From Siphlonurus alternatus (lineage: Eukaryota > Arthropoda > Insecta > Ephemeroptera > Siphlonuridae), in contig OX463781.1 of NCBI GenBank assembly GCA_949825025.1, forward strand, positions 21,511,630-21,575,629: 64,000 nt of DNA. Reading direction: 5' to 3'. Positions 21,901-32,866 of this stretch are shown one piece after another. Numbering within the stretch: position 1 is the first letter of the stretch; each line of letters starts with the position of its first letter. The notes under the pieces are model-generated. The model worked only from the letters and a program-made list of their open reading frames with translations, did not search any database and was not told the origin of the DNA. A program made the translations under genes and the position numbers.

Positions 21901-24900
21901 AAGTTCGAGCCCTCCAAGGTTCTGGATATCGGAGGACGCAAAATCGGAGTCATCGGATGCATCTCCAAGTACACTAATGTGAGTCCAATACATATAGTTC
22001 TTACTCTTTGAGAAAATTTCAAAAGAATATTGAAAATTAAATGAAAGTCTTGTATAGAAACACTTTTTATATAAAATTTGGAATTTAAAAAATAGAGTTA
22101 CGTACTATATACATTTGTTTTAATATTTAAAGATATAAAAGTAAAGTACAATACATATTTTTAGACATGCACTTAAATCATATTTTTTTATGTTATTTTA
22201 AAAAGAAGATACCAGGAAACTATAACATGGTATTTTTTCGTTGGAACATCGAATTAATTCTATTATGGCATGCAGGAGATGGCAAGCACGGGCAACCTGA
22301 AGTTTTACGACGAGGTGGAAGCGGTGAGTGCCGAGGCCGCCAAGCTGCGTGCTGAGGGCATTGACATCATCATCCTGCTGAGCCACAGTGGATACGACGT
22401 AGACCAACGCATGGCCTTCGAGGTACCTGGCCTGGATGTCATCGTGGGTTCTCACTCGCACACTTTCCTCTACACAGGTATCCTAAATATTTTGTAAACA
22501 TGTGAAAAAAACAAAAAAAGCCTTATTATACATTACTTCTAAACAAAAAAATTAATTAAAAAAATTATAATCAAATGCTTTTCATTTTGGATTTAAACTT
22601 AAAGACTTAGAAATATCTGAAAAAAAAAATCGACGTTATACGTAACTTATAGTAAAATATGTCAGAAAATTAAAATTTCAATTTAAAATTATGATCAACT
22701 TAGCCAGTATGAAACATGTTTATAATCGTTGCAGGAGACACCCTTCCGTCTGTTGAGACCCCGTTCGGAGAGTACCCTACTGTGATGACACCGGCGGACG
22801 GACGGCGGGTGCTCATCGTGCAAGCGTACTGTCACACCAAGTACGTGGGCGTGCTGAAACTCAAGTTTGACGATAACGGCGAGGTCCTGGATGGCTCCTG
22901 GGCGGACAGCAACCCCATCCTCATGGACATCTCCGTAGTGGAAGGTATATGTATCCATAATCATTTATTGCATTCTTTTTACACTGTGAGCTATTTTTAT
23001 ATATAAACTGTTCGGATATAAGGTCAAATGAATATACGTAAGATTGTATAAATATATATTATTATAAAGCTTCCCCCGGTTCTTCTGCTGAAACATTTGC
23101 AAATATACTTACAGGAGCCCATGAAAAAAAAATATGCCGTATTATACGGACGGAAAAAATAATAAACTGCTATAGTTATGATTATTACCTCTATCGCATC
23201 TTTAGTCCGCCTCATCGTTTTGGTGCTAAAGTCCCCAACTAAACAATTTGCCGTCATTTGGTGAGGCAAGGCAGACAGTTTTCAATTGTTCGAGTGTGGC
23301 ACTTTAAGATGCAGTCCCCGCATACATGTTACAGACCCTGAGACGGTGAACGCACTGGCTCCCTGGGTGGAGGAAGCCAACGTGATCGGCAACCAAACCA
23401 TCGGCACGACGCTCGTCTTTCTCGAGAAAGCTAACTGCTACTCGCAGGAGTGCAGTCTGGGCAGCTTCCTCTGTGACGGCATGGTGGCCGAGGTAACCAC
23501 CGTAGCGAGTTGATAACGAAAGAGACCGCGTCCTTTTCTCACGACATAAGGTCAACAATGTTGAATGTGATGGCAATAATGCCATGCTCAGAATTCTATC
23601 TAATGTCAACCCTCACCTGTTGAGCTAGATAGTCTAGAGTAATTGCAACTTAAAATTGAAAATTGGGACTTTTGGAAGTATCACTGAATTGATATAATTG
23701 TTTATCATAATTTATTATAATAATATGTTATCTCCTATTTTCCTAGCAAATGTACTCTGATAACCTTGATGAAGATTCCTGGACGGCAGCTGCTATTGCT
23801 ATTATGAACCCTGGAGGAATCAGAGCGCCAATGGGAGAGTCAATAGGTATGTGACTTTAAAAAAATAATTTATACTGTACTAACTTGTCAATCGTTTTTC
23901 ATCGCATTGTAGAAATCACGTATAACGACCTGGTGACCGCGCAGCCTTTCGAAAACTCTATCGATACGATCGAACTGCAGGGCAAGGACATCTTGGAGCT
24001 GTTGGAGATGGCGGCCTCGAGAGAGGAAAAGCAGCGAAGTTACCGAGACTTCACAGACGGCAAAGGCTGCTTCCAGGTCTCCGGTACGAATTCTAACAGA
24101 AACCGAAAGAAAACTCAGGCTGGTTTTGCCCAACCACAGCAATTAATAATTTGTGAAATATTGAAGACCATCACGATAAAAATAATTCAAAATAAGGGTT
24201 AACACACATACATTATACAAATATTGATTCCCAGTGATACATATACATATATCGGTTCGATTTTTTCTTGCACTCCAGTAGATGTGTTGGGGAGCAAGTA
24301 CAGTTTCATTTTAACCTCGCTAAATTAATAAATATATATCACATGAATAAATTGATAAAAAAATATTTCTTTAAAATTATTACAGTAATCTCGAGAGGTT
24401 AAGAAAATTGTGGGTAAAGCCTTTTTTATAACTCTTATATATAATATCAACTTTAAATGACCTAATCATCAAATCATATTACAGGCAGTTTAATTATTAT
24501 AAATTAATTAATTGCTTATAGTGACAATTAAAAGTGTATAAATCAATCGTGAGTTTTTTTTTTTTTTAATCTCTTGTCACTGCACGACGTCTTTCTGCAG
24601 GTATCCAGGTGACATATGACTTCAGTAAGCCTGCAAACTCGCGGGTGGTGGAGCTTCTGCTGAGGTGTGCACGGTGTCGCGTGCCTGAACTGCAGCCCGT
24701 GGAGCTCGAGGAGTGGTACAACGTCGCCATGCCCTCCTTCCTCAGCAACGGAGGAGACGGGTTCACCCTCATCTCAGAGCGAGGACGCAACAAGGTGGTC
24801 GGTACGTATAGTGTTTGTTGTATGTCTAAGTTTCAATCAAACGATATAATTATAAAGTCAGTGAATTCATGTATATTAAATATAGAGAAAGAAAGGAGTT

Positions 24901-26611
24901 TATATGGACATGCAATGATCTTTACCTAAAACCAAGGTGGTATATACCTTTACCCACCTTGCCTAAAACCTAAACGATTTCGAAGCATTTGTAGGAAGCA
25001 CTGTCACCTCGCTAGCGCCCTACAATATTATATTTTGATAAAGCCCCCCACCCCTAATTAATAGTCTCATCACTCTTAATAAAATTTGGCTGAATGTCAG
25101 TATATTCCTGATACTGAAATTGACATCTTATATTCAGTGGATTGATACCCCTGAATATTATTCAGGTGTTGGATTTCAGGTGCTAGAAACCACTGTCAAT
25201 TGACACCCTATTTTCAGTGAGTAGCAAGCACTGAAATATTTTCAGTGTTTTCTTTAACATTAAAATCATGTACGATTTACGAAATTGAGAAATATGTCAT
25301 TTTTTAATTAATACAACAAAATTAAATTTTATTTCTATAGATTCAATAGTATATTAACTTATTATAATTTTATTATACCGTGTCACATAAATTTAATGTA
25401 ATAGCATTCCATTGTAAAAAAAATAAATACGAAAAAATTGTAATATTTTAATATAAAATTAGCTAGAAATATTAGCGACAATAAATAAAACGGTGAAAAA
25501 CAACTTATAAATAATACAAATTGATAATTAGACCGATATTATAATACTAATAGCAATTACTAACCTACAACAGGCATGGAGGAGGTTTGGGTAACTGAAT
25601 TTGCATCTCATCTCTTAATAAAGTACGATCTCTTAAAAGAAATACGCCACAAAGTATCGTTGCACTTTAGTGAATACAAATATTATAAACTTTTGAACCA
25701 ATTAGAGACATTTCTCGTCGTTTTTCCTCAATTTCATGACATGATGCCATCATCGCGTTCACAAAATTTTCCACTTCAGCTGACTAAATTATATTTACGG
25801 TTTGCGTTCTTCATTTGCTTTTTAATTTCACCTTAATTTTTTTCAGGCTATTAATTTTTTTCAGTACATATTTTTATTTTTCAGCACATTTTATATTTTC
25901 AGCATATCCTTACACTGGGATATATAATTGAGGTGTTAAAACATAGAAATTTTTTCGAAACTACTGAAAGTCAGTAGTTAAAAATATACTGACATTAATT
26001 TCAGCCAAATTTTATTAAGAGTGATCTTTAATTGTCCATTATTATTTGTCCCCCACATCCCCCGAAGTCTGAATACAATGGTTGAATCCATTCTTCATTA
26101 ATTAAAACACAGTCAAGAGATCTTTGCTCATGGTCCATAGCTCCATATATTTAATTAAAGTATCATAACTAAGAATTTGTTGTCTATTTTTGCATATATA
26201 GTATATTTACATTAAAAAAAAAATCCATTACTCAATCGCTGGCGCTTAAAATTTCTAAGCTAATATTTGCAAGTCCTCTGTGACTACCTTCTTATGTGTT
26301 TTTCTAATTAGTGCGTAATATATAAACACGCATACTTTCTATTATTAAAGAGGAGATTTATTTATTGGCTGCCTTGTGAATTTTTATATACTCAAATTAA
26401 TTTAATGTGGCGTACGTACATTATTCCTTGTATTAACTCTTGCACGAATTAGAGTGTCAAATTGTTTGATTTTTTTTTTTTTTTTTCCTTTTATAATACG
26501 ATGTTGGTTTAATTTGCAGGATTGAAGGACGTTGACGTCTTCTCGAGGTTCATTCAGAAAGAAAGTCCAATTACTCAAGGAGCTGATGGAAGAATAATTG
26601 TAATTGGTTAA
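18999..26611 (+). CDS. NT5E: Secreted 5'-nucleotidase/apyrase (CD73 family), tandem copy 2
   Basis: Ten exons: 18999-19164, 21198-21373, 21781-21978, 22276-22477, 22735-22944, 23335-23492, 23747-23846, 23913-24083, 24601-24801 and 26520-26611, giving 557 residues. Every intron has the same phase and place as in copy 1, so this is a tandem duplicate. The signal peptide is MRRFLLVLTCFLTCA followed by a Gly/Gln-rich segment. Catalytic motifs IHVNDIH, NGGDS, GNHEFDDG, LSHSGYD and GSHSHTF are intact. The C-terminal nucleotide pocket is canonical: QPF, and MPSFLSNGGDGF with the Phe and Asp that copy 1 has lost. It ends at GRIIVIG with no GPI signal and is probably secreted. Blood-feeding arthropods use such secreted members as salivary apyrases; no such role can be read from this sequence. 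Confidence 0.94.
20343..20399 (+). promoter_or_regulatory. CRE, CCAAT-like and TATA-like cluster inside intron 1 of copy 2
   Basis: TGACGTCA at 20343-20350, TTGATTGGCTAGC (CCAAT box on the opposite strand) around 20372, and CTATAAATTAAG around 20393 occur within 60 bases, in the order and spacing of a small promoter. There is no recognised gene just downstream on the same strand. It could be an internal promoter, a remnant of a mobile element, or chance. Confidence 0.2.
20563..20844 (-). CDS. Unrecognised antisense ORF, possible small secreted or membrane peptide exon
   Basis: An open frame of 93 codons on the minus strand inside intron 1 of copy 2. It starts with a hydrophobic stretch (MVMIVFVTLSVIGSLFV) followed by a polar region and a cysteine-rich end (SLCCCFALECAPI). 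A splice-donor-like GTAAAA follows ECAPI, so a first exon is conceivable. I recognise no family. Base composition is a little GC-richer than the surrounding intron. It may equally be a chance ORF. Confidence 0.15.
   Translation of the reverse strand: MVMIVFVTLSVIGSLFVMKDITDRAKPNDSRAIPTITKLNVNASVERFWLAMVNSIHRINLTGSSVLPVSLCCCFALECAPIGKNMLTFHFAK
25069..26025. mobile_element. TIR element of about 960 bp in intron 9 of copy 2
   Basis: The ends ATCACTCTTAATAAAATTTG and CAAATTTTATTAAGAGTGAT are inverted copies, and pairing continues for about 40 bases (GGCTGAATGTCAGTATAT against ATATACTGACATTAATTTCAGCC). An 86-codon frame at 25576-25836 lies inside; it matches no transposase I know. Probably a non-autonomous or internally deleted DNA transposon. 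Confidence 0.8.
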
Positions 26612-26630
26612 TGAACTTTTTTATAACAAT

Positions 26631-26636
26631 AATAAA
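26631..26636 (+). terminator. Poly(A) signal candidate of 5'-nucleotidase copy 2
   Basis: AATAAA about 20 bases after the stop codon in AT-rich DNA. Confidence 0.35.
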
Positions 26637-26639
26637 TTA

Positions 26640-27607
26640 CTAATAATAACATCAAAAACTTATTTGAAATATTTGAAACATTTTATATATAAAATGTATT
26701 ACATATATGTAATACTATTGAGCTTAAAAAATATAATTATAGACAAAATAAATATATATTGTATTATACAACTTAAGAAATTATGATATAATATATCATA
26801 TACATGCATGACAATTTTATTAAAATGAAATATTAATTCATAGCGAATCATTATATAAATTTATATATACTGTATAATATCTCAACTCTGAACCCCTTAT
26901 AAAAATGATTCTTATGATGATCCCTATCAACCCTGAAATTTTGGTGATTTCTTCAAAACACGCCCGATGGATGTTGTTATTCCCCGCACTATCACCTCTT
27001 CCATAAATTATAATAAAATAAAATAAACAACTGTAATCATGTGATCACTGCATGAAGTCAAGCAACTTCAGAGTTAGTGATCAATTTTAGTAAAAATTAT
27101 GTTACTCCCTGCATGTCTATTTACCCTTTTTACTATTTTGATTTTAGTTACAAAAAATAAGTAAATAATTGTAAAAAATATAATTAATAAATTATGAAAT
27201 CTGCAATCTACAAACCCGAGTTGAAATAAATTTCATCTTTCATTCGCTATTCAGCTCTCCTCTCGTCTAGTCGGTCTAATTTCCTCTTATTTTACACCAT
27301 TTTAGAGAAAAAAAAAGGAAAAGAGACGAGATTACTTCTTTTTTCCTGTTCTTGAGCATAACATTTTAGAAATATTTTAGAAATTTCATCCTCACTTTGA
27401 GCGAAGAGGAAATAAGATGTGTTTTGGAGATAAAAAGATTAGGTTTAGACGTGTAAAGGATGCGTTACTTGAAAACATGATTTTTCAACTATGGATAGGG
27501 AATGTTTAAATATCTGAAAAAATTCAGAGCAGCATAATTTGGTACCTTCTTTTGTAGTAAAAAAAAAAAAAAAAATCAAGCTGCATATATATATATATAT
27601 ATAATAT

Positions 27608-27661
<54 letters not shown>

Positions 27662-27795
27662 ATTATTAATTATTACAATTATGTCTATAAAATATATTAA
27701 ATGTATATTTAACATTAAAGATGACGTAACTATTTCTGACATGTTTTTGGATGATAACACTGTGGTTGGTTGGTATTTTGGGGCAATTGACAAAA
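26640..27795. other. Intergenic spacer with a (TA)n tract
   Basis: AT-rich sequence with no gene visible. It contains the (TA)n microsatellite at 27586-27657, interrupted by a short ACACACA stretch. Open frames of tandem Ile-Tyr residues here are artefacts of that repeat. Confidence 0.6.
27586..27657. repeat. (TA)n microsatellite with CA interruption
   Basis: TA repeats broken by ACACACAC around 27608. Confidence 0.95.
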
Positions 27796-28188
27796 ATTTT
27801 TTTTTTTTTACAAGGATACACCCCTAAGAGCTTACAGCTCGCGGCGGGGTACTGGGTAGGGATAAGGTAGGGAACGGATAGTGGCCACGGCCTGCATGCT
27901 TACGCGTCCCAGCATTCGCTGAAGTGAGACTGAGGGAACCGTGGAAAACCTCAGTCAGGACGGACACCTCTACTTTTTCTCAATGGACCAAAGCGATGTC
28001 CAAAGCCTGGGGAACCAGACACAAGTGCATCACTGCACTGGGTGGAAAGCGAGATGAATTTACCCCAGGAAGGGAGCAGCGTATTTTTTACTTGAAACGG
28101 TCACCCATCCAAGTACTAGCCACGCTCGACGTAGCCTGACTTCGGTGATCTAACGAGAGCCGGTCAATGCACTACGCCACGCTCGACC
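27796..28188 (-). mobile_element. Full-length 5S-rRNA-derived SINE (SINE3-like)
   Basis: Read on the minus strand, the head from 28188 matches 5S rRNA: GGCTCTCGTTAGATCACCGA, AGTCAGGCTACG, then CTAGTACTTGGATGGGTGACC, which includes the internal RNA polymerase III control region. The body of about 290 bp is unrelated to 5S and ends in CGCGAGCTGTAAGCTCTTAG, a GTATCCTTGT segment and an A-run. A SINE is mobilised in trans by a partner LINE. The same 3' end recurs as a fragment at 28645-28697. Confidence 0.85.
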
Positions 28189-28644
28189 TTGGTCATGTAT
28201 GCGATAACACTGTGTATGAGCCATCAATATTATTATTTCTTAACCTAATATAATTATAAAAACATGCAATTATTATATTTTTCATATTATTATTCAATCT
28301 GCTGTAAAGTTTGAGGTGGGCTGCATTAATTATTTATATTTAACCTTTGTTGTCTGTATACGTCAAGAAGTCAAGAATTATTTTATTAATATTTTCTGTA
28401 CGTATTTTGAAAAAAAAAAAAAAAAAAAAAAACATAATATATAGACCATCAGGTCACTCGTGGTGCAGCAACTGATATAAAGTTGCTGTTGTGTTCGTTT
28501 TAACTTTTATTGTTTATTCCCAACCCTCATATTATATCCTTGAAAAATGAAGTATTTAGTAACAAAAAGTAATTTTAAAAAAATTCTATAAATTTTAAAA
28601 TGGTGCAATATATGTTAGTCATTTAGCTAGTTAAATTTTTATTA

Positions 28645-28697
28645 ACCCATTACCCCGCCGCGAGCTGTAAGCTCTTAAGGGTGTATCCTTGTAAAAA
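28645..28697 (+). mobile_element. 3' fragment of the same SINE family, followed by (TAA)n
   Basis: TTACCCCGCCGCGAGCTGTA and the sequence up to GGGTGTATCCTTGT repeat, in the opposite orientation, the 3' end of the SINE at 27796-28188. It is 5' truncated and runs into an A-tract and then TAA repeats. Confidence 0.85.
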
Positions 28698-28700
28698 AAA

Positions 28701-28746
<46 letters not shown>

Positions 28747-28748
28747 TT
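28697..28748. repeat. (AAT)n microsatellite at the LINE 5' junction
   Basis: About 15 AAT units lie between the SINE fragment tail and the first base of the truncated LINE. Confidence 0.95.
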
Positions 28749-30353
28749 CAGGGAGATAGTCTCAGCCCATTATGGTTCTGTCTTGCATTGAACCCGCTGA
28801 GCAGGATGCTCCGAACCTCTGGGTATGGTTACGTTCTACAGAGGAATCCAGAAGTTCGCATTTCTCACCAGTTTTACATGGATGACCTCAAGTTATATGC
28901 TTCTGGTGAAGACCAGTTGCACAGCATGTTTGAACTTGTCAAAAGTTTTAGTGATGCAATTTGCATGGAGTTTGGTCTTGACAAGTGTGCTGTTGTGCAT
29001 GTGAGAAAAGGGGAGATTCAAGATCCACAAAAAGGCTTGCGGCTCATGGGAGGCACCGTTATTCAAGACTTGGGTGTCGAGGAAAACTACAAGTACCTCG
29101 GTCTGCAGCAGCTAATTGGCATTAAAGATGTAGATGCCAGAAAACAAGTCGAGAAAAAAGTGCTGTCTCGAGTCGACAAGATTTGCAAGTCTTTTGTCAG
29201 TGCGAGGAACAAGATTACTGCGATTAATACGTGGGCTATCCCTGTGGCTGGATATACGTTTGGTGTCGTCAGGTGGTCGGAGACGTCACTGCAAGCTTTT
29301 GATAGAAAAGTGAGAACCACCCTCACGAAGCACAGGATACATCACCCGAGGAGCTCAGTCGAGAGACTGTACCTTTCACGTCATGTAGGTGGAAGAGGTT
29401 TGCTCAGCATGGAGATGATGTGTCGTCAGCAGGAGTTGAAACTTCGGCAGTACTTTGTGTCACGTGGTGATGGGTTGCATGCAGCTATTTGCAACCAGGA
29501 CCGTGGCTACACTCCGCTACATTTGAGTGAGCAAGAGTTTCAGCCTGCCATTAGAACCCAGGCTGACAGAGTTTTGGAGTGGTCAACAAAAGCATTGCAT
29601 GGTCGGTTTGCTGCAGCGTTATCTTCGGATCAGGTGGACACCAAGAGTTCCACTGAGTGGCTGCGGACAAGTGGGTTGTTTGCGGAGACAGAGGGCTTTG
29701 TCTGTGCCATACAGGATCAGGTCATCAGGACTAGGGCGTATGAGCGACACATCCTCAAAGTCAACATCAGTGACCGGTGTCGTCTTTGCAAGCAGGCTAA
29801 CGAGTCCATTCAGCATGTCACTGGGGGCTGTCCAGTGCTTGCTCCAAAAGAGTACTTAGAGCGCCACAATTCTGTTGCCAAAGTTGTACATCAAGCTTTG
29901 GCCAAGAAAGTTGGTCTCATTGAGACAGAGGTTCCGTACTATAAGTGCAAGCCGGAACAAGTTCTCCGTAATCAGGATGGAAAAATCCTGTGGGATTCTG
30001 CCATCACCACAGATAGAGCTGTTGAAGCAAACAGACCTGATCTTGTTCTCTTCGACAAGAAAGCTCGAACAGCGGTGATTGTCGACATTGCTGTCCCGCT
30101 GGACGAGAATCTTGTGACCACAGTTGCGGAGAAAAAGCGCAAGTACCAGCCACTTGCTGTCGAGCTCAAAGACATGTACCAGCTCCGTAGTGTTGATGTG
30201 GTTCCAGTTGTGATCTCTAGTAACGGTCTTGTGACCAAAGACTGGTCATTTGCCAGAGAGAAGTTGGCTCTCAAAGAATACCACATGCGTGTCATGCAGA
30301 AGGCTGCTATTCTTGGCACGGCTAACATTGTGCGCAAGGTTTTGAGCTTGTAG
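28749..30353 (+). CDS. RT plus restriction-like endonuclease of an R2/NeSL-type LINE, 5' truncated
   Basis: The frame starts inside RT motif B (QGDSLSPLWF), just after the (AAT)n tract, and runs without interruption to TAG. Following parts are motif C in its YMDD form (FYMDDLKLYAS), the RT thumb, a basic region with HRIHHPRSSVERLYL, a zinc-knuckle CRLCKQANESIQHVTGGC, and a PD-(D/E)XK-type nuclease with RPDLVLFD and VIVDIAVP. That order of RT, CCHC and restriction-like endonuclease is diagnostic for early-branching site-specific LINE clades; the exact clade is uncertain. The N-terminal zinc-finger domain and RT motifs 0 to A are missing, so it is immobile. The 3' UTR (30354-30482) ends in TAA repeats. 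Confidence 0.9.
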   Translation, partial: QGDSLSPLWFCLALNPLSRMLRTSGYGYVLQRNPEVRISHQFYMDDLKLYASGEDQLHSMFELVKSFSDAICMEFGLDKCAVVHVRKGEIQDPQKGLRLMGGTVIQDLGVEENYKYLGLQQLIGIKDVDARKQVEKKVLSRVDKICKSFVSARNKITAINTWAIPVAGYTFGVVRWSETSLQAFDRKVRTTLTKHRIHHPRSSVERLYLSRHVGGRGLLSMEMMCRQQELKLRQYFVSRGDGLHAAICNQDRGYTPLHLSEQEFQPAIRTQADRVLEWSTKALHGRFAAALSSDQVDTKSSTEWLRTSGLFAETEGFVCAIQDQVIRTRAYERHILKVNISDRCRLCKQANESIQHVTGGCPVLAPKEYLERHNSVAKVVHQALAKKVGLIETEVPYYKCKPEQVLRNQDGKILWDSAITTDRAVEANRPDLVLFDKKARTAVIVDIAVPLDENLVTTVAEKKRKYQPLAVELKDMYQLRSVDVVPVVISSNGLVTKDWSFAREKLALKEYHMRVMQKAAILGTANIVRKVLSL

Positions 30354-30482
30354 CACCCCCGCATGTGTAACCCGCAATCCCCTCTCAATGTTTGGTACGG
30401 GCGCTTGCACCTTGGCTTGATTGAGCCCGGTGTTAGTGCTTATGAAGAAGAAAGCAAGAAAAAGACATAATAATAATAATAA
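30354..30482 (+). mobile_element. 3' UTR and (TAA)n tail of the R2/NeSL-type LINE
   Basis: A GC-richer 3' UTR (CCCGCATGTGTAACCCGCAA near 30360) followed by A-rich sequence and CATAATAATAATAATAAG. The TAA tail mirrors the repeat at the 5' junction. Confidence 0.7.
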
Positions 30483-30788
30483 GTAATATATATATGATAT
30501 GTATTTATAGCGAATTTGCCAACAGTATTTTACATTTAATTTAAAGTTTAAACAGTATTAATTTCGATATAAAATAATTTATAACTGATAATTTGAAACT
30601 TGAAACTTTTGGAGGGCAGAAAGCGAGTATCATAAATATTTTGAAAAAATTGTCACATATTTGAAAATATATATAATGAGTTGTCTGGTTAATTGAAAAT
30701 TATTAATAAAGTATAACTATAATTAAAGTATAATATATATTATAGGTTATTTTCAAGATTACAAATCTTGGGTTAATAATTAATCTTG

Positions 30789-30925
30789 GGTCTGTTCGTA
30801 AATAGTAAATACATAATCAGAAAGAATCGATTATTTGTGATGAACCGGGCCTCTTGTGTTCCATGTACAGAAGGTTCATCATAAATCAATTTTTTCTGAT
30901 TGTGTATATATTTACGAACAGACCT
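30789..30925. mobile_element. 137-bp hairpin MITE
   Basis: GGTCTGTTCGTAAATA pairs with TATTTACGAACAGACC, and the pairing extends inward (AATCAGAAAGAATCGATTAT against ATAAATCAATTTTTTCTGATT) to a loop around GGGCCTCTTGTGTTCC. Confidence 0.85.
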
Positions 30926-31281
30926 ATATTATATATATTTTATTTGAAGTTTTAAGCCAGTATTAATTAATTTCGATACATATTTATTTTTGACAATTTG
31001 AAATTGGTTTTGGGAGCGCAGTAAAAATAAAAAATTGGATATTTTAATATATATAATATATACTCGATCGGATATACATTTTACATAATCGCGGTGAGTG
31101 TGAGAACAAATAAAGTATTAATTAAAGTGCCATGCATTCAATTAAATTGTATTAATTAACATATATTATATTAAATTTATCGTGCAGCGTGCAGTTACAG
31201 TTATTTCAACAGATTTGTCATTTTGTCAATGCAATATATTATACACTATTATTATATATACATTGCACACTATAATATATA

Positions 31282-31630
31282 GTGGGAGGTGTGGCGCAGT
31301 GCGCTTGACCGGGTCTCGTCAGATCACCGAAGTCAAGCAACGCCGCGCGTGGTTAGTAGTTGGATGGGTGACCATTTTCAACAAAAACCACGTTTCCCAC
31401 CCAGGGGTAAAACGTTGCGCTTTTCCACTATGTGGTTCCCCTGGCTTTGGACCATTGCACTTCCGGTTCATTGACAAAAGCTGTAGCGTCCATCCTGGCT
31501 GAGGTTTCCACGTTTCCCTCAGCCGCAGGCAAATGCCGGGATGTATTTGCAAGGCCGTGGCCGCCCCCGTTCCAGAAGAGCCCGCGAAACGCTCAAGTTA
31601 GGGTTTCGGAAGGTTCGGGGTTTCAAGTAG
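31282..31630 (+). mobile_element. 5S-rRNA-derived SINE, second subfamily
   Basis: The head reads GACCGGGTCTCGTCAGATCA, CCGAAGTCAAGCAACGCCGC, then GTGGTTAGTAGTTGGATGGG, a close match to 5S rRNA. The central body keeps features of the copy at 27796-28188 (CCCTGGCTTTGGACCATTGC against CCCAGGCTTTGGACATCGC, and CCTCAGCCGCAGGCAAATGC against CCTCAGTCTCACTTCAGCGA) but the 3' end differs. Confidence 0.82.
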
Positions 31631-31718
31631 TATGTAATTAATTAGTAAATAGAAGTACCCAATAGGGTTTAATTAAAAAAAATTAAAAAAAAAAAAAAAT
31701 AAAAAATAAAAAAATAAT

Positions 31719-31723
31719 ATATA

Positions 31724-31761
<38 letters not shown>

Positions 31762-31792
31762 TATATATTATAGTGTGTGTATATATTGAGTT
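31719..31792. repeat. TG/TA simple repeat with dyad symmetry
   Basis: ATAGTGTGTGTATATA, a (TA)n core and TATACACACACTAT form a perfect hairpin, followed by a third TATAGTGTGTGTATAT block. Confidence 0.85.
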
Positions 31793-31799
31793 TGAAATT

Positions 31800-32860
31800 T
31801 TACATGCAGATTCGAGCTTTGCATATATAATATAATATAAAGGCACTTTTTTGTCACACGTGCATGATTCGAAATTCGAAGTGATGTGCCCCAAAAAAAT
31901 TCTTTTTTTTCGATGCGGGCATCGCACGACATCTGTGGATGAAAATAACAAACAAAAGCAGACGAGTTCCGATATTTAGTGTGAAAGCCGATGATCAAAT
32001 GTGAGACGATTTAATTATTAGTCAAATTTACTATTTCACTTAACTTCAAGGACCCTTAGAAAGGTTTTATTTTCTTACAAGGTCCTAGCATTTTGTTAGC
32101 AGGTAAATTTTGAAGTGCACTTCTCGGTTTATTACAAAATGACAGTGAATCTTGATGGACCAAATTGGTGTCTATTTTTTAGGATCTGGTCTGGTTCCTG
32201 CATGAGCTCCCTTCACTTAAATTCATGGTCAATTACGTGCAAAGATCATATTAATTTAGCAATGATAATGATGTATGATTAATCTGCAAATAAAGGTAAA
32301 CCATGTCAATTGTGTTTTTTTGTTTCCAGACCTGCAGACAACATCAACAAGAAATGACCCTACCTAGGTCACCGTCTTGGGCAATATGTTAATCAGCCCC
32401 TGGTTGGACTCTTCAACCGACAAGCCTCTTCCTATAATTTACTATTGACTGATCTAGTGTCTCCAATCTACAGGTTTGTTATTTGTAAATGCCTAGTTAT
32501 CTTATTGTAAGCAATGTATCATACGTATAGTGCCTGACTTTCATCAAAATATATTTGCCACTTTAATTTTCATTACAGTATGTGTATGCATAATACTGTA
32601 TTAATTAATAGGGTTCTCCATTGCAACATATATTGCTGCCAGTTAAAGTATTCATAGCCTCACTGTATTTTTATTTCATTTTTAATTATTTTCATCTTGT
32701 CGTCAGGCCTTAAATTCACTGGTGCACATGCATAATTATAGAATAGCAAAATAAGTGTATATACTGTATATACAGTATATATCATACACAGTATACTTAA
32801 TTATGCACTGTCCTTTTAACAATTAAAAATGGTCAAAACATCAAAAGTCTTTTATACCTA
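31800..32860. other. Spacer upstream of the zinc-finger gene, part 1
   Basis: No coding pattern that I could defend. A short dyad TATACTGTATATACAGTATA lies near 32758-32782. Confidence 0.5.
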
Positions 32861-32866
32861 TGATGT

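Noticed and set aside
27445..27793. Tandem Ile-Tyr ORFs
   Set aside because: Translation of a (TA)n microsatellite.
28089..28188. A functional 5S rRNA gene
   Set aside because: The 5S-like part is joined to an unrelated body and A-tail, has substitutions, and recurs dispersed at 31.3 and 35.4 kb; it is a SINE head.
29527..30388. Several ORFs overlapping the LINE on both strands
   Set aside because: Shadows of the RT/endonuclease frame, which carries the recognisable motifs.
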